Shown here: piece by piece, positions 27,017-35,572 of the stretch
Numbering within the stretch: the stretch's first letter is position 1
Layout of the letters: each line of letters opens with the position of its first letter
NCBI GenBank assembly: GCA_016712275.1
Contig: JADJRI010000068.1
Location: 1 to 38,519 of the forward strand
DNA length: 38,519 nucleotides
DNA from: Planctomycetota bacterium
GTDB lineage: Bacteria; Planctomycetota; Phycisphaerae; UBA1845; UTPLA1
Direction of reading: 5' to 3'
The notes under the pieces: model-generated
What the model was told of the DNA's origin: nothing
Databases searched by the model: none
Seen by the model: the letters and a program-made list of their open reading frames with translations, nothing else
Made by a program: the position numbers and the translations under genes

Positions 27017-27794
27017 TTACATTCCACCAACAAGCTTGGCGACTTCCTCTGAGACCAAGGCCGGATCGGCCCGGTCTTGAACGCGCGAGGCAATCCACTG
27101 CCAAGCGATTTTTCCGTCGCGATCGATCAGAAAATTGGCGGGCAAGGCAATGTCGATGTCGCGCATCGGTTCGCGGAAGAGGAGGCCGTAGGCGCGGATG
27201 ATCTGCGTGTCGGTGTCACTGAGAATGTCGAATCGAAGATCGTTCTCCTCTTTGACGCTATTGTCCGGCGATCTTGTCGGAGCAAATGGCAAGCACCGTA
27301 CCGCCCGCTTTTCAAGATCGTTTTGCACGGCTTCGAGACCTCGAAGCTCAACGATGCAGAACGGTCACCAGAATCCACGATAAAAAACCAGAAGCACCGG
27401 ACCCTTGCCGCGGTAGTCGGAAAGCGAGACTTCGCGGCCATCCTGGTTGGGCAGCGAAAAGTCCGGCGGAGTCTGGCCGGCTGTCCAGGCGGTCTGCGGG
27501 GCGGGGAGGCGCATGAGGACGAGCGTGGAGACGAAGAAGCCGGAGGCGATGAGGTAGCCGAACGCGCTGCCGGCGATGACGAGTTTCGAGCGGCGGCGGA
27601 TGAGGGCGCGGGTGCAGAGGAAGAGGCCGATGAGGATGAGGATGGTGTTTGGGATGGCGTAGGTGCGAATCCAGGGGACGGATATGAGGGGTAAAGTAGG
27701 AGACACCGCCGGCGAGGATGAGCAGTGCGCCGAGGAGTGCCATTCGGGTGGCGTTGTCTTTCACGGGTGCCGGCAATCGGGCGGTGGTGTCCAT
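27017..27794 (-). CDS. Membrane peroxiredoxin, putative selenoprotein (UxxC)
   Basis: About 258 residues. The N-terminal ~85 residues form three hydrophobic helices (MALLGALLILAGGVSYF; IPNTILILIGLFLC; LVIAGSAFGYLIASGFFVST). A peroxiredoxin/AhpC-TSA domain follows: PPDFSLPNQDGREVSLSDYR, VLLVFYRGFW, then PFCIVELRGLEAVQNDLEK, FDILSDTDTQIIRAYGLLF and LPANFLIDRDGKIAWQW. Between RGFW and PFC is an in-frame TGA (27365-27367) at the position of the catalytic Cys (family motif RGxWCPFC). A SECIS-like stem-loop lies directly downstream. Frame changes near 27695 and a compensating pair near 27305 and 27255 (restoring VLAICSDKIAG) are likely assembly indels; the frame is continuous across the TGA. The alternative is a base-call error for TGC or TGT. 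Confidence 0.75.
27317..27367 (-). promoter_or_regulatory. Putative bacterial SECIS element with UGA codon
   Basis: UGA at 27367-27365. Twenty-four nt later is the apical loop GGUC (27340-27337) on a perfect 7-bp stem GCUUCGA/UCGAAGC (27347-27341, 27336-27330). An outer stem AUCGUU/AACGAU (27355-27350, 27322-27317) can also form. The apex AGGUCU is identical to that of the E. coli fdhF SECIS, and the distance is within the known bacterial range of about 16-37 nt. It would bind SelB to insert selenocysteine. Confidence 0.7.
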
Positions 27795-27821
27795 GATGGT
27801 GGAATTGTAGCGGGGGGATGA

Positions 27822-27876
27822 GAATTTGGCGATTTGGCGATTGAGGTGAAACGCCGAAACGTCAAAAAGTCAAAAC
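27822..27876. repeat. Dispersed repeat, copy 2
   Basis: Contains ATTTGGCGATTTGGCGATTG, then AAACGCCGAAACGTCAAAA and AGTCAAAAC, closely matching 11749-11802. It sits in the gap between the oxidoreductase and peroxiredoxin genes. Confidence 0.6.
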
Positions 27877-28008
27877 TGCGCGGCGGTGGTTTCGTTCGTC
27901 CTCCGGACGAGAAGGTTACTAGAGATCAGGTCCAATAGCTGAAGCTACCGGCAACCATCGTTGGCCCTACCGGGCCGAGAACGATGAGGGAACAGCCAGC
28001 GTTGAGCC

Positions 28009-30455
28009 TCAGCAGGCGCTAAGGGGGCGGGCGGGGCGGTTGGGGGAGATGGTGAGGCTGATGCGGCCGTCGGGTTCCCAGCGGGTGATGGATTCGGGTT
28101 CGACGGTGATGGCGACGTTTTTGAAGGCGGGTGTGCCGGATTGGGGATCGACGGCGCGGGGGACGAGGATGTTCGCTTCGGGGCAGTACATGGCGGCGTT
28201 GCCGGGGCGGATGTCGAAGGCGCGGGCGAGGATGTCGTGCATGGTGCCGGTTTGGCTGCGGACGGTGACGAGGGCGTTTTCGCGGAGGCCGAGAAGTGAC
28301 ATGTCATCGGCACTGAGGAGGATGATGTCGCGGCGGTCCTGGCCACGATAGAGGTCCTGATCTTCGTAGACGACGGTGTTGAACTGGCCCTCGGAGCGGA
28401 TGGTCATGAGGCGGAGGGGAAGTTGTGTTTGCTCGGAAATTTGATCGGTGCTTCGGTTCGCACGGGCCGGAGGCCCATGCTCCCCGTTGGTGGGTGGGAT
28501 CGCGCTGCGCACTTCGATATTTGTAGGTTCGTATTGCATCGGGTTGAATTGCTGCGGAATCTGGACGGCTTTGAAATGGGCTTTGCCGGTGGGGGTTGGG
28601 AAATTCGCATTTTGCATCGTGCGGCCGGTGACGTGGAATTCCTTTTTCGTGCTGTCGATTTCGGCGATTTTTTCGTAGCCGGGGATGATTTCGGCGATCC
28701 AGTTGCGGATGGTGCGGTGTACTTCCATTTCGCGCCAGTCGATGGGGCCGTTGTCGCCGAGGACTTTGCGAGCGAGGGCGGCGATGATGGCGACCTCGCT
28801 CTGCGGACCGATGTGCCGCGCCCTCGCCGCCGTCACTAAGGCGCTGAAGTTGAACATCGATTCCTGCGTGGTGGTCTGCGGCTCTTCGTCACGGGCGAGG
28901 ACGGGCAGGACGATGGTTTCGCGGCCGTGGCCCCAGGCGTGGCCGGTGTTGAGCGTGGTGTTCAGGTGGACGACCGTTTCAATGTTGCCCAGAGCTTTCG
29001 CCGCAAAAACGGCATCCGGGTTGGAGCCGAAAAGATTGCCGCCGAGGCAGAGGGCGAATTTCATTTCGCCGCGGGCGGCGGCCTCCATGCAGGTCATGGT
29101 GTCGTGACCCTTGAATGTCGGGAGCTTGACACCGCTTCGGGATTGGAGCTTTTCGAAGATGGCGTCCTTGAGCCGGGGCGTGACGCCTACGCTGCCGATG
29201 CCTTGCACATTGCTGTGGCCGCGGATGGGGAGGAGGCCGGCGCCGGGCTTGCCGATGATGCCCGCATGAGGGCGAGGTTGACGATCATGCGGACGTTGTC
29301 GACGCCGTGAAGGTGATGGGTGATGCCCATGGTCCAGCCGAAGACGGCGCGTTTTGATTTGGCGTAGAGCTGGGCGATGTGTTCGATTTGTTCGCGCGTG
29401 ACGCCGCTTCGTTCGACGACTGTTTGCCAGTCGGTTTGTTCGATGGAATTGCGGAACTCGTGCCAGCCCTCCGTCGACGCGTTGATAAAGGCATGGTCAA
29501 TCGCATCCTTGCGCGGCGCTGTCTGCAAGTCGTGACTGTCAGTGGTTCGCACGGGCGGGACGCCCATGCTCCCCGCGTTTGGGGCGCGATTGCCTTCGAT
29601 CAGGGATTTGGCGATTCCGGTGAGCAGGGCGATGTCGCCGCCGATGTGGGGTTGGACGTATTCGCTCGCGATATCGGTGCCGAAGAGGAGGCTGCGGATG
29701 TCGGACGGCACGCGGAAATTGACGAGGCCGGCTTCGCGGAGAGGGTTAATGGCGATAACTTGGCCGCCGTTGCGCCGAATGGTCATGAGCGTGCGCATGA
29801 GGCGCGGGTGATTGGACGCCGGGTTGCCGCCGATGAGGAAGAAGAGGTCGGCGTTTTCGACATCCTCAAGCGTCACCGTGGCAGTGCCGCTGCCGATGGA
29901 TGCCGTCAGCCCGACACCACTGGCCTGATGGCAGTAGTAGCTGCAATTGTTGACGTGGTTGGTGCCGTATATTCGGGCGAAGAGCTGCAGGAGAAATGCG
30001 GCCTCGTTTGATGACCGTCCGCTCATGTAAAAAAATGATTCGGCGGGCTCTGTTGTCTTCAACTTTTCGGCGATGCGGCGAAGGGCTTCGGGCCAACTGA
30101 TGGTGCGGTAGTGCGAGTCATCGGGGCCCGCGTGCATGGGATGGACGATTCGGCCGGCGGATTCAAGCTCGCGCGGCGAAAGCGTGCGCAGCTCCGCGAA
30201 GCCATATCGATCGAAAAAATCGGGGCCAATGCCATCCTGCATGTCCGATGCCATGGCCTGAAGCGATTTCTTGCAGACTTCGGGCCAGTGGCCTGCCTCG
30301 TTTCTCATGCCGCCCTGCTGGCCGCCCATGCCGAGAGCACAGGTTTTGCAGGTGTTTTTGGTGCGCATGGCCTTCCACATGCGGAGCCAGCCGACGCGAT
30401 CGGCGACATCGAGCACATATTTGACCGCGGCCCAGCCGCCGCCGTGGCGTGTCAT
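28009..30455 (-). CDS. Molybdopterin oxidoreductase, FdhF/YdeP-like
   Basis: About 815 residues, with one frame change near 29262 (G-run; ALMR then GIIGKPGAGLLPIRGHSN). The N-terminus has NTCKTCALGMGGQQGGMRNE with further Cys, a likely Fe-S or metal site. Mo-bisPGD signatures are FYMSGRSSNEAAFLLQLFAR, ADLFFLIGGNPASNHPRLM and a C-terminal MopB-like domain (LMTIRSEGQFNTVVYEDQ, LRENALVTVRSQ). The residue usually Sec or Cys in formate dehydrogenases is Cys here (NNCSYYCHQASGVGL). It is probably an NAD- or quinone-independent oxidoreductase of unknown substrate. The start overlaps the preceding stop (ATGA). Two palindromic repeats are inserted in frame (28455-28486, 29544-29575). Confidence 0.85.
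28455..28486 (-). repeat. Palindromic repeat inside coding sequence, copy 1
   Basis: GGTTCGCACGGGCC-GGA-GGCCCATGC-TCCCCG on the plus strand: a 9-bp imperfect stem with loop GGA. On the coding strand it is read as GEHGPPARAN, a segment not fitting the flanking oxidoreductase sequence. Confidence 0.65.
29544..29575 (-). repeat. Palindromic repeat inside coding sequence, copy 2
   Basis: GGTTCGCACGGGCG-GGA-CGCCCATGC-TCCCCG on the plus strand: the same element with the innermost stem pair exchanged (C-G to G-C). On the coding strand it is read as AGSMGVPPVRTT, a different frame from copy 1. Confidence 0.65.
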
Positions 30456-32254
30456 GGCGCTGACTCCTCCGGCAAGGGATGTCCGATTTTGAGGAGAATG
30501 TTACGAATGCGAGCCGACCATGTGTGGTGGGCATGGATGTTCGTGGCGGTTTGGGCGAAACGGGTCCTGAATTCATCGGGATGGGTCAAGAACCGCCTCA
30601 GTGACTGGATGAAATTTGCGCGTGACGTGAATGGATGAATGTCCCGATCGGGAGTGATTGTCGCGCCGAGTTTCGCGCTGATCGAATCACCCCGGGGGAT
30701 GCGGACAAAGCCGATCATGCCAGAGGCCAATGCGTCAAAAAACTCGTCGGCGCTGCCTTCGCCGGAGTTGAGACTGACCACGGCGCCAAAGGGGCATAGC
30801 GTCGCAGCCGCGGTGCCTGCGGTCCAGGGTTCGAGAATCGGTGTTTCCGGAATGTCTTCGCCTGACGACCATCCACGACCGGCAATGGTGAATTCGATCT
30901 TGTCCTTTCTGAGTGCCTCGATATAGGCACGCCGGATCAGCGAGGGGCCAAGCACGGCCCGAATTCGGTCGGTAAGGCCGGTGCGAACCTCGGCGCTGTC
31001 GATGTTGTAACCGAGTTTTCGTTCGGCGGCGGCGAGGACGGTCTCGGCCTGATTGTCGCGATAGGCGTCGATTTGATCGAGGATGAGTTTCTTTGCTTCA
31101 TTCCACAGTCGAACGTGCGAAGTGAGATGGAGGCCGACGGATTCGGGACTGGCATCGAATCGATCTGCAATCAGAAGTATCCTGCGGGCTTCCCGGTTAA
31201 CTGGAAGGTTGGGCAACGCGGCATCGGCCATGAGATCGATTCGATCCCGAGCCATTCCCCGCTGCAGGAGTGCATCGCGCGCTTCGGCCGAAAGGGCGAA
31301 GGCGCGAACCTCTGCCGAAAGTTCTGTCATCGTTTGCCCTTCGGGATATCCGGTTCGGCTTGCGATAATCGCCATGCGGCATCCTGCGGGAAGCGCGTTC
31401 AGGTCACCGGGCACGGCGTTTACAAAGAGCATCGCACCGGGCGCGAATTCCGCGAGCGCGCCTTGGACGGCCGTCGTCAACATCATGACGGGCGAGTCGG
31501 GCGCAAAGCAGATGCAATCAAAGCCGATCGCGCGAACGCCGGCTTCAATGCGCCGACAAAGACGAAGCGAGCGCGGATCAAGATAATTCGAGAAAATCGC
31601 AACGGCGTTATCACGCGGCTTTATCGGGGCGACGCGGGCCGTGGGAATCGTCGTCGTCCGCCGCGCTGCAACTGCCGATTGGAGCGATCGCTGTTGCCCG
31701 GTGACAAAGGCAACGTCTTCTTTTTCAAACCACGGCCAAGACAAAATGCGCGTCGGCAGGAGAAATCCCGTGTTCTCCACAAAAAAATCGGCGGCATCTT
31801 TCCATGCCGAAAGGCCGATGAAAAGAAGCAGTTGCCTGCGAATCAGATACGGCGCGAAGTCCGTGAGCGAACTAGCGACGCGGACCCGCCAGGGATCGGG
31901 CTCGACAATGGCGATGGCCTGATGAGCGCCCAGTCGATTGAGCAGAAGGCGCGACTCGATGCCGTGGCCGATTCCGTGAATCAAGACATTTCCGCTTCCA
32001 GGCTGAAAAGTCTCGATCAGCGCCTCGCCGCGAACGCGCGGCATGGTCGTGCGGCCGAACCAGTGTTGTCGATTCGCATCATCCCGCCAGCAATAGGTCG
32101 GTGTGTCGTCGCGCGAAATCGCGTGTTCAATGCAAAAAGGAGCTGTTGCGGAATTCAGGTGGTCGGCCGCACAAGGCTGTATCGCCCTTAGCGCCGCAAT
32201 GTTGGCATTGAAGAGCCGGGAGTCACTTTCGCGTTGGGCCGCCGCGATTGGCAT
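30452..32254 (-). CDS. Glycosyltransferase-like protein with MAF/DUF115-like N-terminus
   Basis: 600 residues, intact. Residues ~85-125 form a Rossmann-like unit (NVLIHGIGHGIESRLLLNRL, AIAIVEPDPWRVRVA), as in motility-accessory (MAF/DUF115) proteins. The C-terminal half resembles CgeB or Glyco_trans_1_2 transferases: VVSLNSGEGSADEFFDALAS, GMIGFVRIPRGDS, and the end FLTHPDEFRTRFAQTATNIH with HHTWSARIRNIL. It may glycosylate a surface or flagellar protein, but this is inference from fold-level patterns. The stop overlaps the oxidoreductase start by 4 nt (ATGA), implying coupled translation. No signal peptide. Confidence 0.65.
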   Translation of the reverse strand: MPIAAAQRESDSRLFNANIAALRAIQPCAADHLNSATAPFCIEHAISRDDTPTYCWRDDANRQHWFGRTTMPRVRGEALIETFQPGSGNVLIHGIGHGIESRLLLNRLGAHQAIAIVEPDPWRVRVASSLTDFAPYLIRRQLLLFIGLSAWKDAADFFVENTGFLLPTRILSWPWFEKEDVAFVTGQQRSLQSAVAARRTTTIPTARVAPIKPRDNAVAIFSNYLDPRSLRLCRRIEAGVRAIGFDCICFAPDSPVMMLTTAVQGALAEFAPGAMLFVNAVPGDLNALPAGCRMAIIASRTGYPEGQTMTELSAEVRAFALSAEARDALLQRGMARDRIDLMADAALPNLPVNREARRILLIADRFDASPESVGLHLTSHVRLWNEAKKLILDQIDAYRDNQAETVLAAAERKLGYNIDSAEVRTGLTDRIRAVLGPSLIRRAYIEALRKDKIEFTIAGRGWSSGEDIPETPILEPWTAGTAAATLCPFGAVVSLNSGEGSADEFFDALASGMIGFVRIPRGDSISAKLGATITPDRDIHPFTSRANFIQSLRRFLTHPDEFRTRFAQTATNIHAHHTWSARIRNILLKIGHPLPEESAP

Positions 32255-32284
32255 GATGAATGAGCGTAAATCAGGTCCGGTTGA

Positions 32285-32446
32285 TCATTGAAAGGAAAAG
32301 AACCACCGCTCTGCCGAGAGGCCGGCAAGAAACAACAGCCAGACCGTGTAGATCACGGCGACCATGATCACCCGCTTTCGCGTAACCTTTGGGGCGAATT
32401 CCTTTTCCCAGGCTCGATCGTCTTGGCGTGAGGCGTTGGGCGGCAT
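32285..32446 (-). CDS. Small single-pass membrane protein
   Basis: 53 residues. A basic, polar head (MPPNASRQDDRAWEKEFAP) precedes one hydrophobic helix (VIMVAVIYTVWLLFLAGLSA) and a short aromatic tail ERWFFSFQ. GAGAAAGG lies 6 nt before the ATG at 32446; another ATG at 32452 is too close to the ribosome site. It lies 12 nt after the Minf_1886 gene and 30 nt before the 600-residue gene, so it is in the operon. No family is recognised. Confidence 0.65.
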   Translation of the reverse strand: MPPNASRQDDRAWEKEFAPKVTRKRVIMVAVIYTVWLLFLAGLSAERWFFSFQ

Positions 32447-32458
32447 GGGCATCCTTTC

Positions 32459-33001
32459 TCAATCGTCGCTGCCGGGCAGCGTGATTTTGAATCCCTGGCA
32501 AAATGCCTTGTTGAATTCAAAGACATTGTCAAAATCCTCGACCCGGTCTTCCGGCTGTTTCTGAAGCAGGTCATTTTCGACAAGGGCAAAGACCATTCGG
32601 CCAAAATCCCGGGTTTTGAAAATCCCCCAACTCCCCAGAACCGCCTGGGCCATGATGCCCCACTTTTCGAGAGCAAGATCACGCAAACCCCAGCAAAGCT
32701 CGGGCCCGCCGACATGGCGATTGATCTTCTGGCGAAATTCAGCCGAACCGCCCAAGTCTTCGATGATGTTGACGACCGGATGCGGCAGGCTTCCGGATTC
32801 CATCAGGGTCTCGATGTCCTCCGGGTCGATCGAGTTTTCGCGCATCCATCGCACAACGTTCTCAATCGCGTTGTTCGACGGACCGTGGATTCTTCGGACC
32901 GTGTAGTCGAGCCCCTCGTGCAGAAATTCGAACGCATCAACCTTGTACCGGTCGAGTTCCCTGGCGATGTCGACAATGGATTTCGTGGGTTTGTCTGTCA
33001 T
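32459..33001 (-). CDS. Minf_1886 family protein
   Basis: 180 residues from MTDKPTKSIVDIARELDRY. Family blocks are AFEFLHEGLDYTVRRIHGPS, HVGGPELCWGLRDLALEKWG, VLGSWGIFKTRDFGRMVFAL and EDRVEDFDNVFEFNKAF. The family occurs in planctomycetes and verrucomicrobia and has no known function. The frame is open to 33052, but family members start near the residue-18 Met. The preceding RicT-like gene ends close to or overlapping this start, so the two are co-transcribed. Confidence 0.8.
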   Translation of the reverse strand: MTDKPTKSIVDIARELDRYKVDAFEFLHEGLDYTVRRIHGPSNNAIENVVRWMRENSIDPEDIETLMESGSLPHPVVNIIEDLGGSAEFRQKINRHVGGPELCWGLRDLALEKWGIMAQAVLGSWGIFKTRDFGRMVFALVENDLLQKQPEDRVEDFDNVFEFNKAFCQGFKITLPGSDD

Positions 33002-33027
33002 CGTTCCATGCAGGTGCAAAGTCGCTT

Positions 33028-34620
33028 TTACTTTGATTCGTCTCTTTGACATTGTTTTTCTTCAGTATAAGTGAGCAGCCTGCGGCCGTCATACCAAAGG
33101 CGCGACTTTGACAAAAACCAATTCAATGTATCCCCTCGGCTTACGGGCCGGAAGGGCCTCCGGATGGGGGTGGCGGGCCTCCCGGCGCATTTCCCCCTGG
33201 GCCGCCGCCGCGACGCCCGACGGCCCCGTCGTCGCCGCCGGCGCTGTTCGTCGCCCGCGCCGGGTGGTCCATCCGATGGGCGTGGTGGACCAGCCTGTTC
33301 GTCAGTGGACCACTGCCCGAGTTCCTCCAGTCGACGATCGCCCATGATTTCGGGCTCTCCATCTTCGTCCAGCAATCCGCCGGCGAAATCGGAGGCGGGC
33401 AATTGCGGATTCGACGGGGGCTGCGTCGTTGAGTCGTCAATCGCCGGCGCGCCACTTTCTTCGGCTTGGTGGTCTTCAATGATCTCGGGCTCGTCGGCGC
33501 GCATGGGCTGTGAAGACGGCGCGCGCTCCGGGCGGGGGCGGTCGCTCCGCGGCCGATCATCGCGCGACTGATTGTCGCGCCGGCCACGATCCGCCCGTTC
33601 CGGCCGCTGGTCGCGTGGCGGCGGTCCTTCCATCGGATTGTCGAGCTTTGGCAGTCCCTTTTCGAGAACTTCTTCAACGGGGATCGATTCCCATTCCTCC
33701 GTGCCGTCGTATTGAATCGACAGCAGTTGCGTGAGAATCTGCCGGTTTTTTACCGTGGCGGTTCCCTTTTCCGTGCGAACGCGCGAGCCGACCCGCGGCA
33801 GCTTCATGTTGAGTTCTTCGTAGCCTTCGTGCTCATAGCGGAGGCAACATCGCAGCCGTCCGCAGCGACCGGAGACCTTTGACGGATCGAGCGTGGCCTT
33901 TTGCAGCTTGGCCATCTTCATGTTCACCTGGCGCAGCTTCTTGAGAAAATTCTTGCAGCAGCATTCGCGGCCGCAAATTTCGTAGTCGGCCACCAACCGG
34001 GCTTCATCGCGGGCGCCGACCTGATGCATCTCAATGCGCGTGTGGTATTCCTGTGCAAGAATGCGGACCGGCTCGCGAAAGTCGATGCGCTCTTCGGACA
34101 TGAAATGATAGATAATCCGCTCGCCGCCGAGCAGATGCTCGCAGGTGACGAACTTCATGGGCAGGTTCATTTCGATGGCCAGCTTGCGGGCGAACAGCAG
34201 CTTCTGGGCCGCGGACATGTTCAGGTGCAACTGATCGTCGAGGTCGGCGGGGGTGGCGACACGCAGAATTCGTCCGGCCTTGAGCTGCATGAACTCCGGG
34301 CCGCTGTTTTTGATGTAATCGACAATCTGCTTGCGGTTGATCGATTTGTCGCAGCCGGAGCAGGTGAGGCTCACCTGCTCGCCGAGTTCGATTCCGCGGT
34401 TGGATTGAATGACGACTTTTCCGCCGCAGTTGAACTTCATGCCGGGCGAATAGCGGAACTCGCCGAGATAGCGCATGTAGCCGTAGCGGACGGCGCAGGT
34501 GGGATAGATTTTTTCAAGGCCGTTGCCGCACTTGGCATCGGGGTTGCAGCCGGACTGCATAAAGCCCGGGCTGCCGACGGTGTTGGTTTTTTGGTCCAAC
34601 ACCGGGAGTTCGGTGGACAT
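33028..34620 (-). CDS. PSP1-domain protein, RicT (YaaT)-like
   Basis: Up to 530 residues. The N-terminus has a Cys-rich segment (CNPDAKCGNGLEKIYPTC) and a second pair (SLTCSGCDKSI). The PSP1/RicT core holds ARKLAIEMNLPMKFV, EYHTRIEMHQVGARDEARLV, CGRECCCKNFLKKL and SGRCGRLRCCLRYEHEGYEE. In Bacillus, RicT works with RicA and RicF in a [4Fe-4S] complex that aids RNase Y; the Cys set here fits such clusters. The last ~200 residues are disordered and Arg/Pro/Asp-rich. A frame change near 33220 would give a Gly/Pro tail (GNAPGGPPPPSGGPSGP) ending at 33141, probably the true C-terminus. Confidence 0.82.
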   Translation of the reverse strand: MSTELPVLDQKTNTVGSPGFMQSGCNPDAKCGNGLEKIYPTCAVRYGYMRYLGEFRYSPGMKFNCGGKVVIQSNRGIELGEQVSLTCSGCDKSINRKQIVDYIKNSGPEFMQLKAGRILRVATPADLDDQLHLNMSAAQKLLFARKLAIEMNLPMKFVTCEHLLGGERIIYHFMSEERIDFREPVRILAQEYHTRIEMHQVGARDEARLVADYEICGRECCCKNFLKKLRQVNMKMAKLQKATLDPSKVSGRCGRLRCCLRYEHEGYEELNMKLPRVGSRVRTEKGTATVKNRQILTQLLSIQYDGTEEWESIPVEEVLEKGLPKLDNPMEGPPPRDQRPERADRGRRDNQSRDDRPRSDRPRPERAPSSQPMRADEPEIIEDHQAEESGAPAIDDSTTQPPSNPQLPASDFAGGLLDEDGEPEIMGDRRLEELGQWSTDEQAGPPRPSDGPPGAGDEQRRRRRRGRRASRRRPRGKCAGRPATPIRRPFRPVSRGDTLNWFLSKSRLWYDGRRLLTYTEEKQCQRDESK

Positions 34621-34900
34621 GATGTACCCAATCTATATAAGAAGGCCGGGCCGGTCGGGGGCCTGGCAACCCCGGCTCTGTGGGTTGCTCATGGCGGCAC
34701 GCTCCGACGGCATCGACAGCCCTAAGCCGCAATCAGGGTAGTCTAGCACAATTGGGCGGGTGTGGGGATAGAATTGGATGGATTGTTAATTTGGCGCATC
34801 GGGCATCGGTTCTATCAAGTTACACGTGCGTGACCGCAGAGCGGACAATTCTCTATCAAAATTGGAGATTGATCGGCGATAGAATGGGGTGGGTGTTCTT

Positions 34901-35554
34901 ATGAGCGCCATGTACGCTTGGAATCTTGAGTTGAACCCGACCTGCCTCGTGCTGGCCCGCATTCCCATTCGGTATCCGCAGTCGTTTGGCCTTCAACTCA
35001 TCGCGCTGACGGTTTTCGGCGGCCTGGGTGTGTTGCTGCTCTTGCGATTGATCATGCGGCATCTTTCATCGCGGATTCCCGGCGACGGCCGCAAGCTATT
35101 GCCATGCTATGAGCGGCTGGGTCATTTTGGGCCTGATGCGCCGTGTCCATGCGGGTCGCAGGTGGACGGGGCGGCAAAGCGCTATTCTGATTGCTGTCGG
35201 GGGAAGGATGTGACAACGCTGGAACAGGAGATTCGTGAACATCTGATGCAGCGGTGGATGCACCGGTCGTATGCGGGCCGAAGGTGGTCGCGGCCGATGG
35301 CGCAGCGGCTGGCTGATTATCCGATTCCGGAGACGATTATTCTGCCGCGCTGGGTGCGGCGGCCGGAGGATTTTGAGTTTCCGATTTCGGAGGAGCTGCT
35401 GCGGAAGTGGCAACCTCAGCAGCAGAATGCCCCGCGGGGATTTGGGGAAGATGTGGCGGATGATTTGCCGCTTTGGTGGCCAGTTCAATTTGAATTCGGA
35501 TTCTTGCAAAACAAATCGACTCGTTACAATTCGGAAGAATGTTCCGCACCTTAA
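34901..35554 (+). CDS. Membrane protein with SEC-C-like zinc motif
   Basis: 217 residues from ATG 34901 (MSAMYAWNLELN). One hydrophobic helix (LQLIALTVFGGLGVLLLLRL) is followed by a SEC-C-like metal-binding motif CPCGSQVDGAAKRYSDCC (about residues 82-99). The rest is hydrophilic with Arg/Trp. SEC-C motifs bind zinc in SecA and in many small proteins. The function is unknown. A weak ribosome site (GGGTGGG) lies 6-10 nt upstream. Confidence 0.6.
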   Translation: MSAMYAWNLELNPTCLVLARIPIRYPQSFGLQLIALTVFGGLGVLLLLRLIMRHLSSRIPGDGRKLLPCYERLGHFGPDAPCPCGSQVDGAAKRYSDCCRGKDVTTLEQEIREHLMQRWMHRSYAGRRWSRPMAQRLADYPIPETIILPRWVRRPEDFEFPISEELLRKWQPQQQNAPRGFGEDVADDLPLWWPVQFEFGFLQNKSTRYNSEECSAP

Positions 35555-35572
35555 CATGGGTAATCACATTCC

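Noticed and set aside
29980..30010. Selenocysteine in the FdhF-like oxidoreductase
   Set aside because: The ligand position reads Cys in NNCSYYCHQ and there is no in-frame TGA, so this enzyme is of the Cys type.
31073..32191. Long plus-strand frame (372 codons) opposite the 600-residue gene
   Set aside because: Basic, low-quality composition and no motif. The minus-strand protein is coherent and in an operon.
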